Part shown: positions 41,430-49,590 of the stretch, piece by piece | How positions within the stretch are numbered: the stretch's first letter is position 1 | Layout of the letters: each line of letters starts with the position of its first letter | Origin: Planctomycetaceae bacterium | Lineage (GTDB): Bacteria; Planctomycetota; Phycisphaerae; Phycisphaerales; SM1A02 | NCBI GenBank assembly: GCA_947490615.1 | Contig: CANLHK010000004.1 | Span: 186,001 to 250,000, forward strand | DNA: 64,000 bases | Direction of reading: 5' to 3' | Notes under the pieces: model-generated | The model's input: only the letters and a program-made list of their open reading frames with translations | Databases searched by the model: none | What the model was told of the DNA's origin: nothing | Program-made: the position numbers and the translations under genes

Positions 41430-42585
41430 TGCACAGACAGATCAGGCACCAATCTTTGAGCAGCGTGAGGTCGAGCATCGACATCGCGGCGAACGCAGCG
41501 AGCGAGCCAGCGACACCAACAGCCCAGGGTCGTATCCGCGCCGTCGCGAGGCCGCGACGCAGATCGCGGATCACCAGGAAGCTGAGCGCGGCAAAGAACG
41601 TGCATCCGAGGAGGCCGCGTTCGACGAGCAGTTCGAGCGGGACATTGTGAACCCACGGCATTCCGCCAGGTGGGGTTTCCCATCCACTCGGCCGCGCTTC
41701 CTTGCGAGAAGCCTCGTTGACCTCGAAAAACACCGCAGGCCCGTGCCCGAGCCACGGTCGCTCAACCGCCGCTTCGAGAGCGATGCGCCAAGTCTGCAGT
41801 CTCATCTCCTGCTGAGGCCGAAGTGTCTCGGTGAGTCGCTTGCGGAAAGAGCCGAGGTCGCCAATCCACGCGACGGTACCGACGACCATCACGATCACCA
41901 GCGACCAGCGCAAGAACTGACGCGTGCCAAGCCAACTTCGCGTCCACGCGCCCACAAGAAGTCCGCCGAGCGTCGTGCGACTGCCAGTGAGCAGCACTCC
42001 AAAAGTCGCGATGGCGGCGATGGAGATGCTGCGCAGCCGACTGGCGCGTCCCTTCGTCGTGGGAGTGACAAGCGCCAGCGGCAGAAGGAGCGCGACAAAC
42101 CCCACTTCGTTGGGATTCGGCAGACTCCCCGTGAACCGCCAGCGATCGGCGGGCTCAGGAATCCCACCGAGCAGACTGTGGTGGAACACATACTGCCAAG
42201 CAATATCGATGCCACACACGATGATGGCAGCCTGCATGGCTCGTTGGAGCCATCGAAGCGTCGTGGGTTCGCGTGCGACAATCTGCGCCGCAGGGAACGC
42301 AAGCAACAGCATCAGTCCACCCGCGCCTCTCGCAAAGGACGCATCGGCATAGCGCGAGAACCAGGCCGAGAGAAGACTCGCGCCACCAAAGGCGAGCAGC
42401 GTGGGAACATGGCGAACCGCGCACGAGCCTAGGAAGTGGTTGGAAAGAACCCCCAACACGAGGAGCGCCAGTACACCTTGCGAGAGCCAGTTCGATTGAG
42501 GGCGCCCGAGAGGGAACCACAGCACGCAGGCCGCCAGCGCGAACATGCACAACCACGCGGGGAGGCGGGCGAGCCGTTGCTGCAT
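41374..42585 (-). CDS. O-antigen ligase/polymerase-like membrane protein
   Basis: 403 aa, about ten hydrophobic segments. The O-antigen ligase (Wzy_C) family features are the large periplasmic loop with GSLPNPNEVGFVALLLPLAL, GVLLTGSRTTLGGLLVG, RLQTWRIALEAAVERPWLGHGPAVFF and PWVHNVPLELLVERGLLG, where the conserved H(N)xxL motif follows the RxxxW region. It joins or polymerises lipid-linked glycans at the inner membrane; the substrate is unknown. The ATG giving MQQRLARLPAWL is chosen; a TTG 22 codons earlier is open but improbable. It is 95 nt downstream of rnr, possibly co-transcribed. Confidence 0.83.
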   Translation of the reverse strand: MQQRLARLPAWLCMFALAACVLWFPLGRPQSNWLSQGVLALLVLGVLSNHFLGSCAVRHVPTLLAFGGASLLSAWFSRYADASFARGAGGLMLLLAFPAAQIVAREPTTLRWLQRAMQAAIIVCGIDIAWQYVFHHSLLGGIPEPADRWRFTGSLPNPNEVGFVALLLPLALVTPTTKGRASRLRSISIAAIATFGVLLTGSRTTLGGLLVGAWTRSWLGTRQFLRWSLVIVMVVGTVAWIGDLGSFRKRLTETLRPQQEMRLQTWRIALEAAVERPWLGHGPAVFFEVNEASRKEARPSGWETPPGGMPWVHNVPLELLVERGLLGCTFFAALSFLVIRDLRRGLATARIRPWAVGVAGSLAAFAAMSMLDLTLLKDWCLICLCISAGLASQFGASSAAESR

Positions 42586-42680
42586 CTCGAGTTCAAGACC
42601 CCCATTGCTGGGCTTCGCCTTTCTCCTCGCAGCTCGAGGGTACCACCGCAATGGCGGACCTCGAACTCCTCAGCAGCCAC

Positions 42681-45152
42681 TCACCCCTTCCGTCCGCGTC
42701 GCCCTTGTTTGAAGCCTGATTTGTGGCCTGATTTGTCGCGACCCGCGCGGCCCTTTTTGCTGCCGCCTTCGCGGGGGCGGGGTTCGAAGTACTCGCGGGT
42801 TCCTCCGACCATCTGTGCGCCTGCGTCGCCCTTGGCGGGGAGCTCTCCTTCGACTTCGATGGCGGCGCGACCGAAACTGGCGACCTCAAGATTGAGTTGT
42901 CGTCCGCGAAGGTCCACCGAAGTGATGCGCACCTTGATGCGATCGCCGAGTCCAATCGAGGCGCCGCTGCGTTGCGCGACCAGTCGGCCGCTGCGAGGAT
43001 CGCGGTTGAAACGGTCGAGCCTTCCGTCGCCGCCCTTCATGTCACGGTTGGGAACCGCGCCGTCGACGAGGTAGCGGTCAATCGAAACGAACACGGTTCC
43101 GTTGGGCATGAGCCCAGTCACGGTTCCGTCGAAGACTTCGCCGAGGTGCTTCTCGTGGAGCAACTGGAGTACGAGGAAAGTTCGCAGATCCTTCTCGGCG
43201 TGATCCGCCGCAACCTCGCGTTCGCTGGCATGGCGACCGAGGTCGATGAGCTTGGCTTCGTCGAGGACCCGCGGATCGATCGCGAGTTGTCTGGTGAGTT
43301 GGCGTCGGCGCTTGCCTCCGCCTGATTCCGTGCCGTTCTCGGTGATGTCGAGGTACGCATGCACCACGCGATGCACGAGGAGGTCGGGATAGCGACGGAT
43401 CGGACTGGTGAAATGTCCGTAGTGCTCGCTCGCGAGTGCGTAGTGGCCGATGAGCGCGGGTGAGTAGACCGCCTTGGACATGCAACGCAGAATCGAGAAG
43501 TGGATCGCGCGCGCAGCGGGCGAGTGGCGCGTGGCTTCGAGCAGCGCTTGCAGATCTTTGCGCGTCGGCTCGTCGGGGAGCCGCCATTTGGCGAGCCGCG
43601 CGAACTGACGAACTTCCTCGATGTCGCCGAAGGTCGGGTCTGGGTGAATGCGGCGCAAGAGTGGCGTGTCGAGTCCCGCAAAGGTGCGCGCAACGGCTTC
43701 GTTGGCCTCGACCATGAACATCTCGATGAGCGTGTGGGTGTAGGAATCATCTTCCTTCACCGCATCGACGACATGCCCCGCGTCGCTAAAGATCAACTCG
43801 ACTTCGGGAAGGTCGAGATGGATCATGCCCGCGGCCTCGCGGCGGGCGCGAATGACCTTGGACAACTTGTCGGCGCGCTGCAGGGCGTCGAGGAGTTCGG
43901 GGGTGTAGGCGCTGTCGGTCTTGGCATGCTCGCGCGCGAGCTCGGGCTTTCCATCGATGAGCGCCTGCGCCTCGATGTAGGTCAAGCGCTTCGACGAACG
44001 AATGACGGTGCGGGCGAGACGCTGTCCGACGATCTTGCCTTCGTCATCGAGGGCGATGAAGGCGCTGAGCGTGAAGCGCGCCACACCTTCTTGCAGCGAG
44101 CAGACGCCGTTGGAAAGCGTCTCAGGCAACATGGGCACGGTGTGGCGGGGGAGGTAGACGCTCGTGGCGCGCGTGCTTGCTTCCACATCGAGCGCGGAGT
44201 CCTGCGTCACAAAGTGCGCGACATCCGCGATGTGCACGCCGAGTTCCCACTGGCCCGTGGTCGCGTGTTGCACGATGGAAATGGCATCGTCGAAGTCTTT
44301 CGCATCAGGCGGGTCGATGGTGAAGATGAAGTTGGCGGTGAGATCCTCGCGGTCCTCCCACGATCCAGAACTTCCTGCTGCGTTGGTCGCGCGTTCAAAG
44401 GCAACCGCCGCTGCGTGGGCTTGCGCGATTGCTTGCGCGTCGAAGACCTCGCGGATCTGATAGGTCGCGATGACCGCCTGCGTCTCGACATCGGGCCGAC
44501 CCGCAGGGCCAAGCACTTCGACAATGACACCCTCGGCCAGTGCGCCTTCTTCAGGCCAGAGCAGAATGTCGACGACGACCTTGTCGCCTTCTTTGGCGTT
44601 CTTCGCGCTTGGATCGCGCACCACGATCGGCTCGCGAATCGAGCGTCCATCGGGTTCGACGAGCCACTCGCGACCGCGCTTACAGAGCGTGCCTGCGTAG
44701 CGCGACTGACCTCGCACGAGCACCTCGAGGACACGCCCCGAGATGTCGTCGCGCGTCGTGCCAGGAGCAACACCCGCGCCGCGATTCCAACGATCGCCGC
44801 GGCGTGAGACTTGCACGCGCACGCGGTCGCCACTCACAGCGTCCTTGGTTTCACCTTCGGGGATGAAGAGGTCACCCTCGCGATAGGCGATCTCCGTCTT
44901 GAGAAACCCGAAGCCGCGCGGAGTGATCTTGATGGTGCCTTCAACTTCTTCAGGAAGGCGTGGCAGACGGAGGCGTTCGTCTTTGCCGATCTCAACATGC
45001 TTGAGTTCTACAAGCTGCCGAATCGCCTCGCCGAACGCGGGCTCGTCTTCGTCGGCGACCCGCAGTTGCCGCGCGACATCCTTCATGTACATCGGCGCGT
45101 AGGTCTTGTGCGCGAGGTGATCGAGGATTCGGCTCTTGAATCGAAGCGGCAT
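42681..45152 (-). CDS. rnr: Ribonuclease R (VacB/RNase II family exoribonuclease)
   Basis: 3'-to-5' exoribonuclease that degrades structured RNA; 823 aa, typical. The N-terminal winged-helix domain (AHKTYAPMYMKDVARQLRV) is followed by cold-shock domains (GTIKITPRGFGFLKTE). The catalytic RNB domain has FTIDPPDAKDFDDAISI with the metal-binding Asp cluster, then HTLIEMFMVEANEAVA and YSPALIGHYALASEHYGHFTSPIRRYPDLLVHR. The S1 domain (GEVFDGTVTGLMPNGTVFVSI) comes next. It ends in a basic Gly/Lys/Arg tail like other RNase R proteins. TACACT ends 8 nt before the ATG. It follows the grpE-fmdB genes on the same strand. Confidence 0.96.
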   Translation of the reverse strand: MPLRFKSRILDHLAHKTYAPMYMKDVARQLRVADEDEPAFGEAIRQLVELKHVEIGKDERLRLPRLPEEVEGTIKITPRGFGFLKTEIAYREGDLFIPEGETKDAVSGDRVRVQVSRRGDRWNRGAGVAPGTTRDDISGRVLEVLVRGQSRYAGTLCKRGREWLVEPDGRSIREPIVVRDPSAKNAKEGDKVVVDILLWPEEGALAEGVIVEVLGPAGRPDVETQAVIATYQIREVFDAQAIAQAHAAAVAFERATNAAGSSGSWEDREDLTANFIFTIDPPDAKDFDDAISIVQHATTGQWELGVHIADVAHFVTQDSALDVEASTRATSVYLPRHTVPMLPETLSNGVCSLQEGVARFTLSAFIALDDEGKIVGQRLARTVIRSSKRLTYIEAQALIDGKPELAREHAKTDSAYTPELLDALQRADKLSKVIRARREAAGMIHLDLPEVELIFSDAGHVVDAVKEDDSYTHTLIEMFMVEANEAVARTFAGLDTPLLRRIHPDPTFGDIEEVRQFARLAKWRLPDEPTRKDLQALLEATRHSPAARAIHFSILRCMSKAVYSPALIGHYALASEHYGHFTSPIRRYPDLLVHRVVHAYLDITENGTESGGGKRRRQLTRQLAIDPRVLDEAKLIDLGRHASEREVAADHAEKDLRTFLVLQLLHEKHLGEVFDGTVTGLMPNGTVFVSIDRYLVDGAVPNRDMKGGDGRLDRFNRDPRSGRLVAQRSGASIGLGDRIKVRITSVDLRGRQLNLEVASFGRAAIEVEGELPAKGDAGAQMVGGTREYFEPRPREGGSKKGRAGRDKSGHKSGFKQGRRGRKG

Positions 45153-45160
45153 AGATCGCG

Positions 45161-45166
45161 AGTGTA
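45161..45166 (-). promoter_or_regulatory. -10 element TACACT, near-leaderless promoter for rnr
   Basis: TACACT on the minus strand ends 8 nt before the rnr ATG, in the 69-nt gap after fmdB. It suggests rnr has its own promoter despite following the chaperone genes. Confidence 0.55.
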
Positions 45167-45221
45167 AGGTGCGGCAGGGCGCGTGGACGCAGTCGCCTTT
45201 GGTGGCGAAGCCGCAGTGAGT

Positions 45222-45773
45222 TCAGGAGCCGCGTTTGCGCGGGGTTCGAGCCGCTTTCGGCTGCGCGATGTTCCCCATGCCCCGTCCCACGCGTGAGGGA
45301 TGGGTGGCGCGCGCATCGATCCGCTTGTGGTCGGCTGCGTTGGTGGGCGGATTGCTGGGCTTGCTGTCGGCTTTCGGTGGCGAGGTCGGACTCGATGGAG
45401 CCTCGGGCTTCGCGTCACGAGTGGATTCTGATTTGGAGTCCGATTTGCCCTGCGACTTGCTCTCGCTCTCACTCTTGACCGCGGGCTTCTGCTCAGAGGT
45501 GCCGCCTGACTTCTCGTCCTTCTTGCCGGCAGCGTCTTCTTTGGGAGTGCCCGCTGCGCGATCGGACTCTGCGCCCGACTTGTAGTTCGCGCTGCGGTAG
45601 TCGGTCTCGTAGAAACCGCCGCCACGGAAGAGCACCGCGCCACCACCCGAGATCTTCCGCTCGACGCGCTTCTTCTTGCAGGTCGGGCAGACCGCAATGG
45701 CTGCTGCAGTGATCGAGTGAAACACTTCGAACTCATGCCCGCAGGCGCGGCAGATGTATTCGTAGGTTGGCAT
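45222..45773 (-). CDS. FmdB-family zinc-ribbon protein with long charged tail
   Basis: 183 aa. Residues 1-60 are a canonical FmdB zinc ribbon: MPTYEYICRACGHEFEVF, then CPTCKKKRVERKISGGGAVLFRGGGFYETDYR. The two CxxC pairs bind one zinc. About 120 residues follow, very rich in Ser, Lys, Glu and Pro, ending in a short basic motif (RTPRKRGS). FmdB proteins are small putative regulators. The tail is probably disordered. The ATG lies 5 nt after the grpE stop, so translation is likely coupled; an open frame extending into grpE is ignored. Confidence 0.88.
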   Translation of the reverse strand: MPTYEYICRACGHEFEVFHSITAAAIAVCPTCKKKRVERKISGGGAVLFRGGGFYETDYRSANYKSGAESDRAAGTPKEDAAGKKDEKSGGTSEQKPAVKSESESKSQGKSDSKSESTRDAKPEAPSSPTSPPKADSKPSNPPTNAADHKRIDARATHPSRVGRGMGNIAQPKAARTPRKRGS

Positions 45774-45778
45774 AACGA

Positions 45779-46309
45779 TCAGGCTTCGGGCGACACGGCG
45801 ACCTTCGCAGGTCGCAGCACGCTCTCGCCAAGTTTCCAACCTGTTTGAAAGCGCATGCTCACGCAGCCTGGGGCGATGCCCTCGGCGGGTTGACGCATGA
45901 CGGCGTCGTGTTGCAACGGATCAAACGCAGCGCCTGGAGTCGGCTCGATGCGCACGATGCCGTTCTGCTCGAGGGCCTTCTGCAATTCGGCGCGCGTCAT
46001 CTCAATCGACTTGGCGAGCTGCTCGATGGTGATCTTGGAGTGATCTTGCGCGAGCGCGAGGTCGAAGTGGTCGAGCACGGGCATGAGCGCGCGCGTGAGT
46101 TGTGAGAGGCCGCGCAGGCGCGCGCGCTCTTCGTTCTCCACGCTGCGACGCTGAAAGTTCGCAAAGTCCGCCTGCGCGCGCATCTTGGCGGCGAGAGCCT
46201 CCTCGCGCTCCGTCGTGAGACGCTCGATGAGTTGCGCGAGATCGACCGTCTCCGTCTGTGCGTCGGCGGCGTTCGTGGATTCTGGTTCGCTTGGAGTGTC
46301 GGTGGACAT
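45779..46309 (-). CDS. grpE: Nucleotide exchange factor GrpE
   Basis: Releases ADP from DnaK; 176 aa. The N-terminal coiled coil (LAQLIERLTTEREEALAAKMRAQADFANFQRRS) is followed by LTRALMPVLDHFDLAL and the C-terminal beta domain (GIVRIEPTPGAAFDPLQHDAVMRQP...GCVSMRFQTGWKLGESVLRPAKVAVS). The family signature FDPxxHxAV is present. I chose the ATG giving MSTDTPSEP, 19 nt after the dnaJ stop. dnaK itself is not in this window, so DnaK must be encoded elsewhere. Confidence 0.93.
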   Translation of the reverse strand: MSTDTPSEPESTNAADAQTETVDLAQLIERLTTEREEALAAKMRAQADFANFQRRSVENEERARLRGLSQLTRALMPVLDHFDLALAQDHSKITIEQLAKSIEMTRAELQKALEQNGIVRIEPTPGAAFDPLQHDAVMRQPAEGIAPGCVSMRFQTGWKLGESVLRPAKVAVSPEA

Positions 46310-46328
46310 GGTTGATGGCGTGGCGGGT

Positions 46329-47459
46329 TCAATTGCCGAAGGGATTGATCTTCTTCCAGAAGCTCGAGTCCTCGGCGCGGACATCCACATGTTCGGTTTG
46401 AGCATACTCCGTGAGGAGCCTGCGTTGGTCGTCGCTGAGTCGTTTGGGCACGACGAGTTGCAAGACGACATGCAGATCGCCGCGAGCCTTGGACTGCAGC
46501 GTGGTCATGCCCGCGCGCTCGACGATCACTACATCGCCATGCTGGCTTCCTGGGGGGATCGCGAGATCGAGCTCGCCGTCGATGCCATGGAACTTCACGC
46601 TCGCGCCAAGTGCGGCCTGCGCAAACGCCATTGGCTGCACGCCGACAAGATCCGCGCCGCGACGATCGAATCGTTCGTCGTCGGTCACGCGCACCACGAC
46701 ATGGAGATCTCCCCGCGGACCTTTCCCTGCTGCGTTGACTTCGGGTGGCGGCGGCTCGCCCTCACCTGCGACACGCATCACTTGACCATCCTCGATGCCC
46801 GCTGGGATGTTGAGCTTGAGCTTGCGCTTGGTGGAGACGCGGCCTTGACCGCGGCATTTCTCGCACTTGTCCGCGATGATGGTGCGTCGCCCGCGGCACT
46901 CGGGGCAGGTCGTGACCATGCGGAACATGCCGCCGAAACCCGTCTGCGCGACTTGTCCTTGTCCGTTGCAGACCGTGCAGGGCGTGGGCTTGGAGCCAGG
47001 CTTCGCGCCCGAACCCGCGCAGGGTTCGCAGACATCGAGGCGCTTGAACTCGGTCTCAACCTCGCAGCCCTTGAAGGCTTGCTCGAGTTCGATTTCGACT
47101 TCGGTTTCCAGATCGAATCCGCGCGAAGGACCGCGCTGCGCGCGTCCTCCAGCCTGCTGACCAAAGACATCGTTGAACATCGAGAAGATGTCGTTCACAT
47201 GCATCGAGCGGAAGTCGTGGCCAGGATTCTGTCGCAGGCCCGCGTGTCCATGGCGGTCGTAGAGTGGCCGACGCTCGGGATCGGAGAGCACTTCGTAGGC
47301 CTCGGTGCACGCCTTGAATTCGCCCTCGGCCTCGGGATTCCCAGGATTGCGATCAGGATGCCACTTCATCGCGAGCCGTCGATAGGCTCGCTTGATGTCG
47401 TCCTGTGAGGCTCCGCGCTCCACCGACAGGATTTCGTAGTAGCAGCGGGTTTGCGGCAT
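46329..47459 (-). CDS. dnaJ: Chaperone protein DnaJ
   Basis: Hsp40 co-chaperone, 376 aa, with all domains. The J domain carries HPD in [11 protein letters not shown] Gly/Phe-poor linker ([21 protein letters not shown]) follows. The zinc-finger region has four CxxC modules ([32 protein letters not shown]), the third with GRR in place of GxG. The client-binding C-terminal domains contain [21 protein letters not shown] and [12 protein letters not shown]. The ATG giving MPQTRC is preferred; a GTG three codons upstream is open. No ribosome binding site is seen. A 16-bp palindrome lies about 20 nt upstream. Confidence 0.95.
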   Translation of the reverse strand: MPQTRCYYEILSVERGASQDDIKRAYRRLAMKWHPDRNPGNPEAEGEFKACTEAYEVLSDPERRPLYDRHGHAGLRQNPGHDFRSMHVNDIFSMFNDVFGQQAGGRAQRGPSRGFDLETEVEIELEQAFKGCEVETEFKRLDVCEPCAGSGAKPGSKPTPCTVCNGQGQVAQTGFGGMFRMVTTCPECRGRRTIIADKCEKCRGQGRVSTKRKLKLNIPAGIEDGQVMRVAGEGEPPPPEVNAAGKGPRGDLHVVVRVTDDERFDRRGADLVGVQPMAFAQAALGASVKFHGIDGELDLAIPPGSQHGDVVIVERAGMTTLQSKARGDLHVVLQLVVPKRLSDDQRRLLTEYAQTEHVDVRAEDSSFWKKINPFGN

Positions 47460-47478
47460 GCGCGGCACCAGTCGAGCG

Positions 47479-47494
47479 CGACGAAGGTTCGTCG
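47479..47494. promoter_or_regulatory. Perfect 16-bp palindrome upstream of dnaJ
   Basis: CGACGAAGGTTCGTCG, perfectly self-complementary, located between the groEL terminator hairpin and the dnaJ start, ending 19 nt before the ATG. It is not the CIRCE element (TTAGCACTC-N9-GAGTGCTAA). It could be an operator or an mRNA hairpin; nothing proves either. Confidence 0.5.
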
Positions 47495-47502
47495 TTTAGG
47501 AA

Positions 47503-47538
47503 AACCGCCCGCACGCGGCTGTCCGCGTGCGGGCGGTT
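47503..47538 (-). terminator. Terminator hairpin after the second groEL
   Basis: A perfect 16-bp stem (AACCGCCCGCACGCGG / CCGCGTGCGGGCGGTT) with loop CTGT, 11 nt after the groEL stop. On the minus strand it runs into TTTTCC. The T tract is short but the stem is very stable. It should insulate dnaJ-grpE from the groE genes. Confidence 0.8.
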
Positions 47539-47549
47539 GGATTCACACC

Positions 47550-49163
47550 TTAGACGACGGCGCCTTCGACGGGCTCCGTCTCATCCTTGAGTTCGGTGAT
47601 GATCACATCGGTCGTCAGCATGAGGCCAGCGACGCTCGCTGCGTTGAGCAGCGCCGTCTTCATGACCAAGGCTGGATCGATGATGCCCGACTTCACGAGA
47701 TCCTCGTACTCACCCGTGGCGGCGTTGAAGCCGACATTGGTCTTGGAGTTGCGGATCTTCTCGACGACGAGATCGCCGTCGTGTCCCGCGTTCTCTGCGA
47801 TTTGCTCGCAGGGACGCGTCATCGCAATGGCCACGATGTCAAAGCCGTACTTCTCATCGCCCTTGGCCTTCTTCTTGGCGTCGAGCACAGCGTCGACTGC
47901 GCGCACGAGTGCAACGCCGCCGCCAGGAACAAAGCCTTCCTTGGCTGCCGCGCGGGTCGCATGGAGCGCGTCGTCGACGCGATCCTTTGTTTCCTTCATG
48001 GCAACTTCGGTCGCTCCGCCAACGGAGATCACTGCAACACCTGAGACCATCTTGGCGAGACGCTCCTGGAGCTTCTCCTTGTCGTAGTCGCTGGTGGTGC
48101 GGTCGATCTGCGTCTGAATCTGCGCGGCGCGCGCCTGAATGTCCTTGGTCTTGCCGCCGCCTTGGATGATCATCGTCTCGTCCTTCGAGATGACGACCTT
48201 CTTCGCGGTGCCGAGCTCCTTGAGCTCGACATCCTCGAGGCTGCGACCGAGGTCTTCGGCGAAGAACTCGCCCGCGGTGAGCACGCCGATGTCGGCGAGC
48301 ATCGCCTTGCGACGATCACCGAAGCCCGGCGCCTTGACCGCACAGACATGGAGCACGCCGCGGAGTCGATTGACCACGAGCGCGGTGAGCGCCTCGGCTT
48401 CGACATCTTCGGCAATGATCAGCAAGGGCTTGCCTGAGGTCGCGACCTTGTTGAGCAGCGGCAGGAGATCTTGCAGCAGCGAGATCTTCTTCTCGTAGAT
48501 CAGGACGAGCGGATTCTCAAGCACGCACTCGCCGCGCTTGGGATCGGTCATGAAGTATGGAGAGAGGAAGCCCTTGTCGAAGGCCATGCCTTCGACATAG
48601 CTCAGCGTGGTGTCGGCGGTCTTGCCTTCTTCGATTTCGCACACGCCATCGGCGCCGACCTTGTCGATCGCGTCGGCGATGAGCTTGCCGATCACGGTGT
48701 CGTGGTTGGCCGAGACGGTGGCGATCTTCTCGAGATCGGCCTTGCCCTTGCACTTCTGCGCCATCGCGGTGATCGCGTCGCAGGCGGCGTTGGCCGCTGC
48801 ATTGACACCGCGCTGCACAGCCACGGCGTTGGCGCCCGCGGCGATGTGCTTGAGGCCGCCGTTAAAGATCGCGCCAGCGAGCACGGTGGCGCAGGTCGTG
48901 CCATCACCCGCGACATCCGCGGTCTTCTTGGCGACCTGCTGGACCATCTTCGCGCCCATGTTCTCGAAGGGCGAGGGAAGATCGATTTCCTTGGCGACGG
49001 TGACGCCGTCCTTGGTGATCGACGGAGCGCCAAACGACTTCGCGAAGAGCACATTGTGTCCCACAGGACCCATGGTGACCGCGACCGCGTGGACGAGCTG
49101 ATCGACGCCGCGCTTCAACTCAGCGCGCGCCTCAGCATCAAACTTCATTTGCTTGTTTGCCAT
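47550..49163 (-). CDS. groEL: Chaperonin GroEL, divergent copy (no GGM tail)
   Basis: 60-kDa chaperonin subunit, 537 aa. Core motifs are intact: VAGDGTTCATVLAGAI with Asp87, [68 protein letters not shown] and [19 protein letters not shown]. Differences from E. coli-type GroEL: GPVGHNV at 32-38 instead of GPKGRNV (positions 34 and 36 changed), and the C-terminus ends EPVEGAVV with no Gly-Gly-Met repeats. It lies 30 nt downstream of groES on the same strand. ATP hydrolysis residues appear retained, so it is probably active, perhaps with altered ring or client properties. Confidence 0.94.
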   Translation of the reverse strand: MANKQMKFDAEARAELKRGVDQLVHAVAVTMGPVGHNVLFAKSFGAPSITKDGVTVAKEIDLPSPFENMGAKMVQQVAKKTADVAGDGTTCATVLAGAIFNGGLKHIAAGANAVAVQRGVNAAANAACDAITAMAQKCKGKADLEKIATVSANHDTVIGKLIADAIDKVGADGVCEIEEGKTADTTLSYVEGMAFDKGFLSPYFMTDPKRGECVLENPLVLIYEKKISLLQDLLPLLNKVATSGKPLLIIAEDVEAEALTALVVNRLRGVLHVCAVKAPGFGDRRKAMLADIGVLTAGEFFAEDLGRSLEDVELKELGTAKKVVISKDETMIIQGGGKTKDIQARAAQIQTQIDRTTSDYDKEKLQERLAKMVSGVAVISVGGATEVAMKETKDRVDDALHATRAAAKEGFVPGGGVALVRAVDAVLDAKKKAKGDEKYGFDIVAIAMTRPCEQIAENAGHDGDLVVEKIRNSKTNVGFNAATGEYEDLVKSGIIDPALVMKTALLNAASVAGLMLTTDVIITELKDETEPVEGAVV

Positions 49164-49193
49164 GATTCAAAGCCTTTCAGGCGGATGCGGGGG

Positions 49194-49484
49194 TCACTTG
49201 GCCATCACGCCGAGCAGTTCGCTCTCGCGCATGATCACATGAGTCTGGTTCTTGATCTCGATTTCGCTGCCCGCGTACTTGCCGTACACGACGACATCGC
49301 CCTTCTTGACGACGACGGGCGCGCGCTCGCCGTTCTCGAGGAGGAGTCCTGGTCCCGTGGCGACGACGGTTCCTTGCATGGGGCGCTCCTTGGCGCTCTC
49401 AGGAAGGAACAAGCCGCTGGAGGTCTTGGTCTCGGGCTCGGTGGGCTTGATGAGAATTCGGTCTTCGAGTGGTCGGATGGACAT
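49194..49484 (-). CDS. groES: Co-chaperonin GroES
   Basis: 96 aa, standard size. Begins SIRPLEDRILIKPTEPETKTSSGLFLPESAKERPMQGTVVATGPG and ends HVIMRESELLGVMAK. The mobile loop (about 17-32) and the GDVVVYGKYAGSEI signature are both present. It caps GroEL rings. It sits between two groEL genes, 106 nt after the upstream one and 30 nt before the downstream one. Confidence 0.97.
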   Translation of the reverse strand: MSIRPLEDRILIKPTEPETKTSSGLFLPESAKERPMQGTVVATGPGLLLENGERAPVVVKKGDVVVYGKYAGSEIEIKNQTHVIMRESELLGVMAK

Positions 49485-49567
49485 GGTTCGTTTCTCTTGT
49501 TCGCTGAAGTGTTTCGTGTGAAGTGGATGATCGAGGAGTCACAGACGGCAACGCGTGATGCGTGATC

Positions 49568-49588
49568 GACGCGCGGCCGCCGCGCGTC
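49568..49588 (-). promoter_or_regulatory. GC-rich inverted repeat between groEL and groES
   Basis: GACGCGCGGC-C-GCCGCGCGTC, 10-bp arms with a 1-nt centre (realistically 8 bp with a 5-nt loop), directly after the groEL stop. There is no T run, so it is more likely an attenuator, processing or mRNA-stability hairpin than a full terminator. Confidence 0.55.
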
Positions 49589-49590
49589 CT

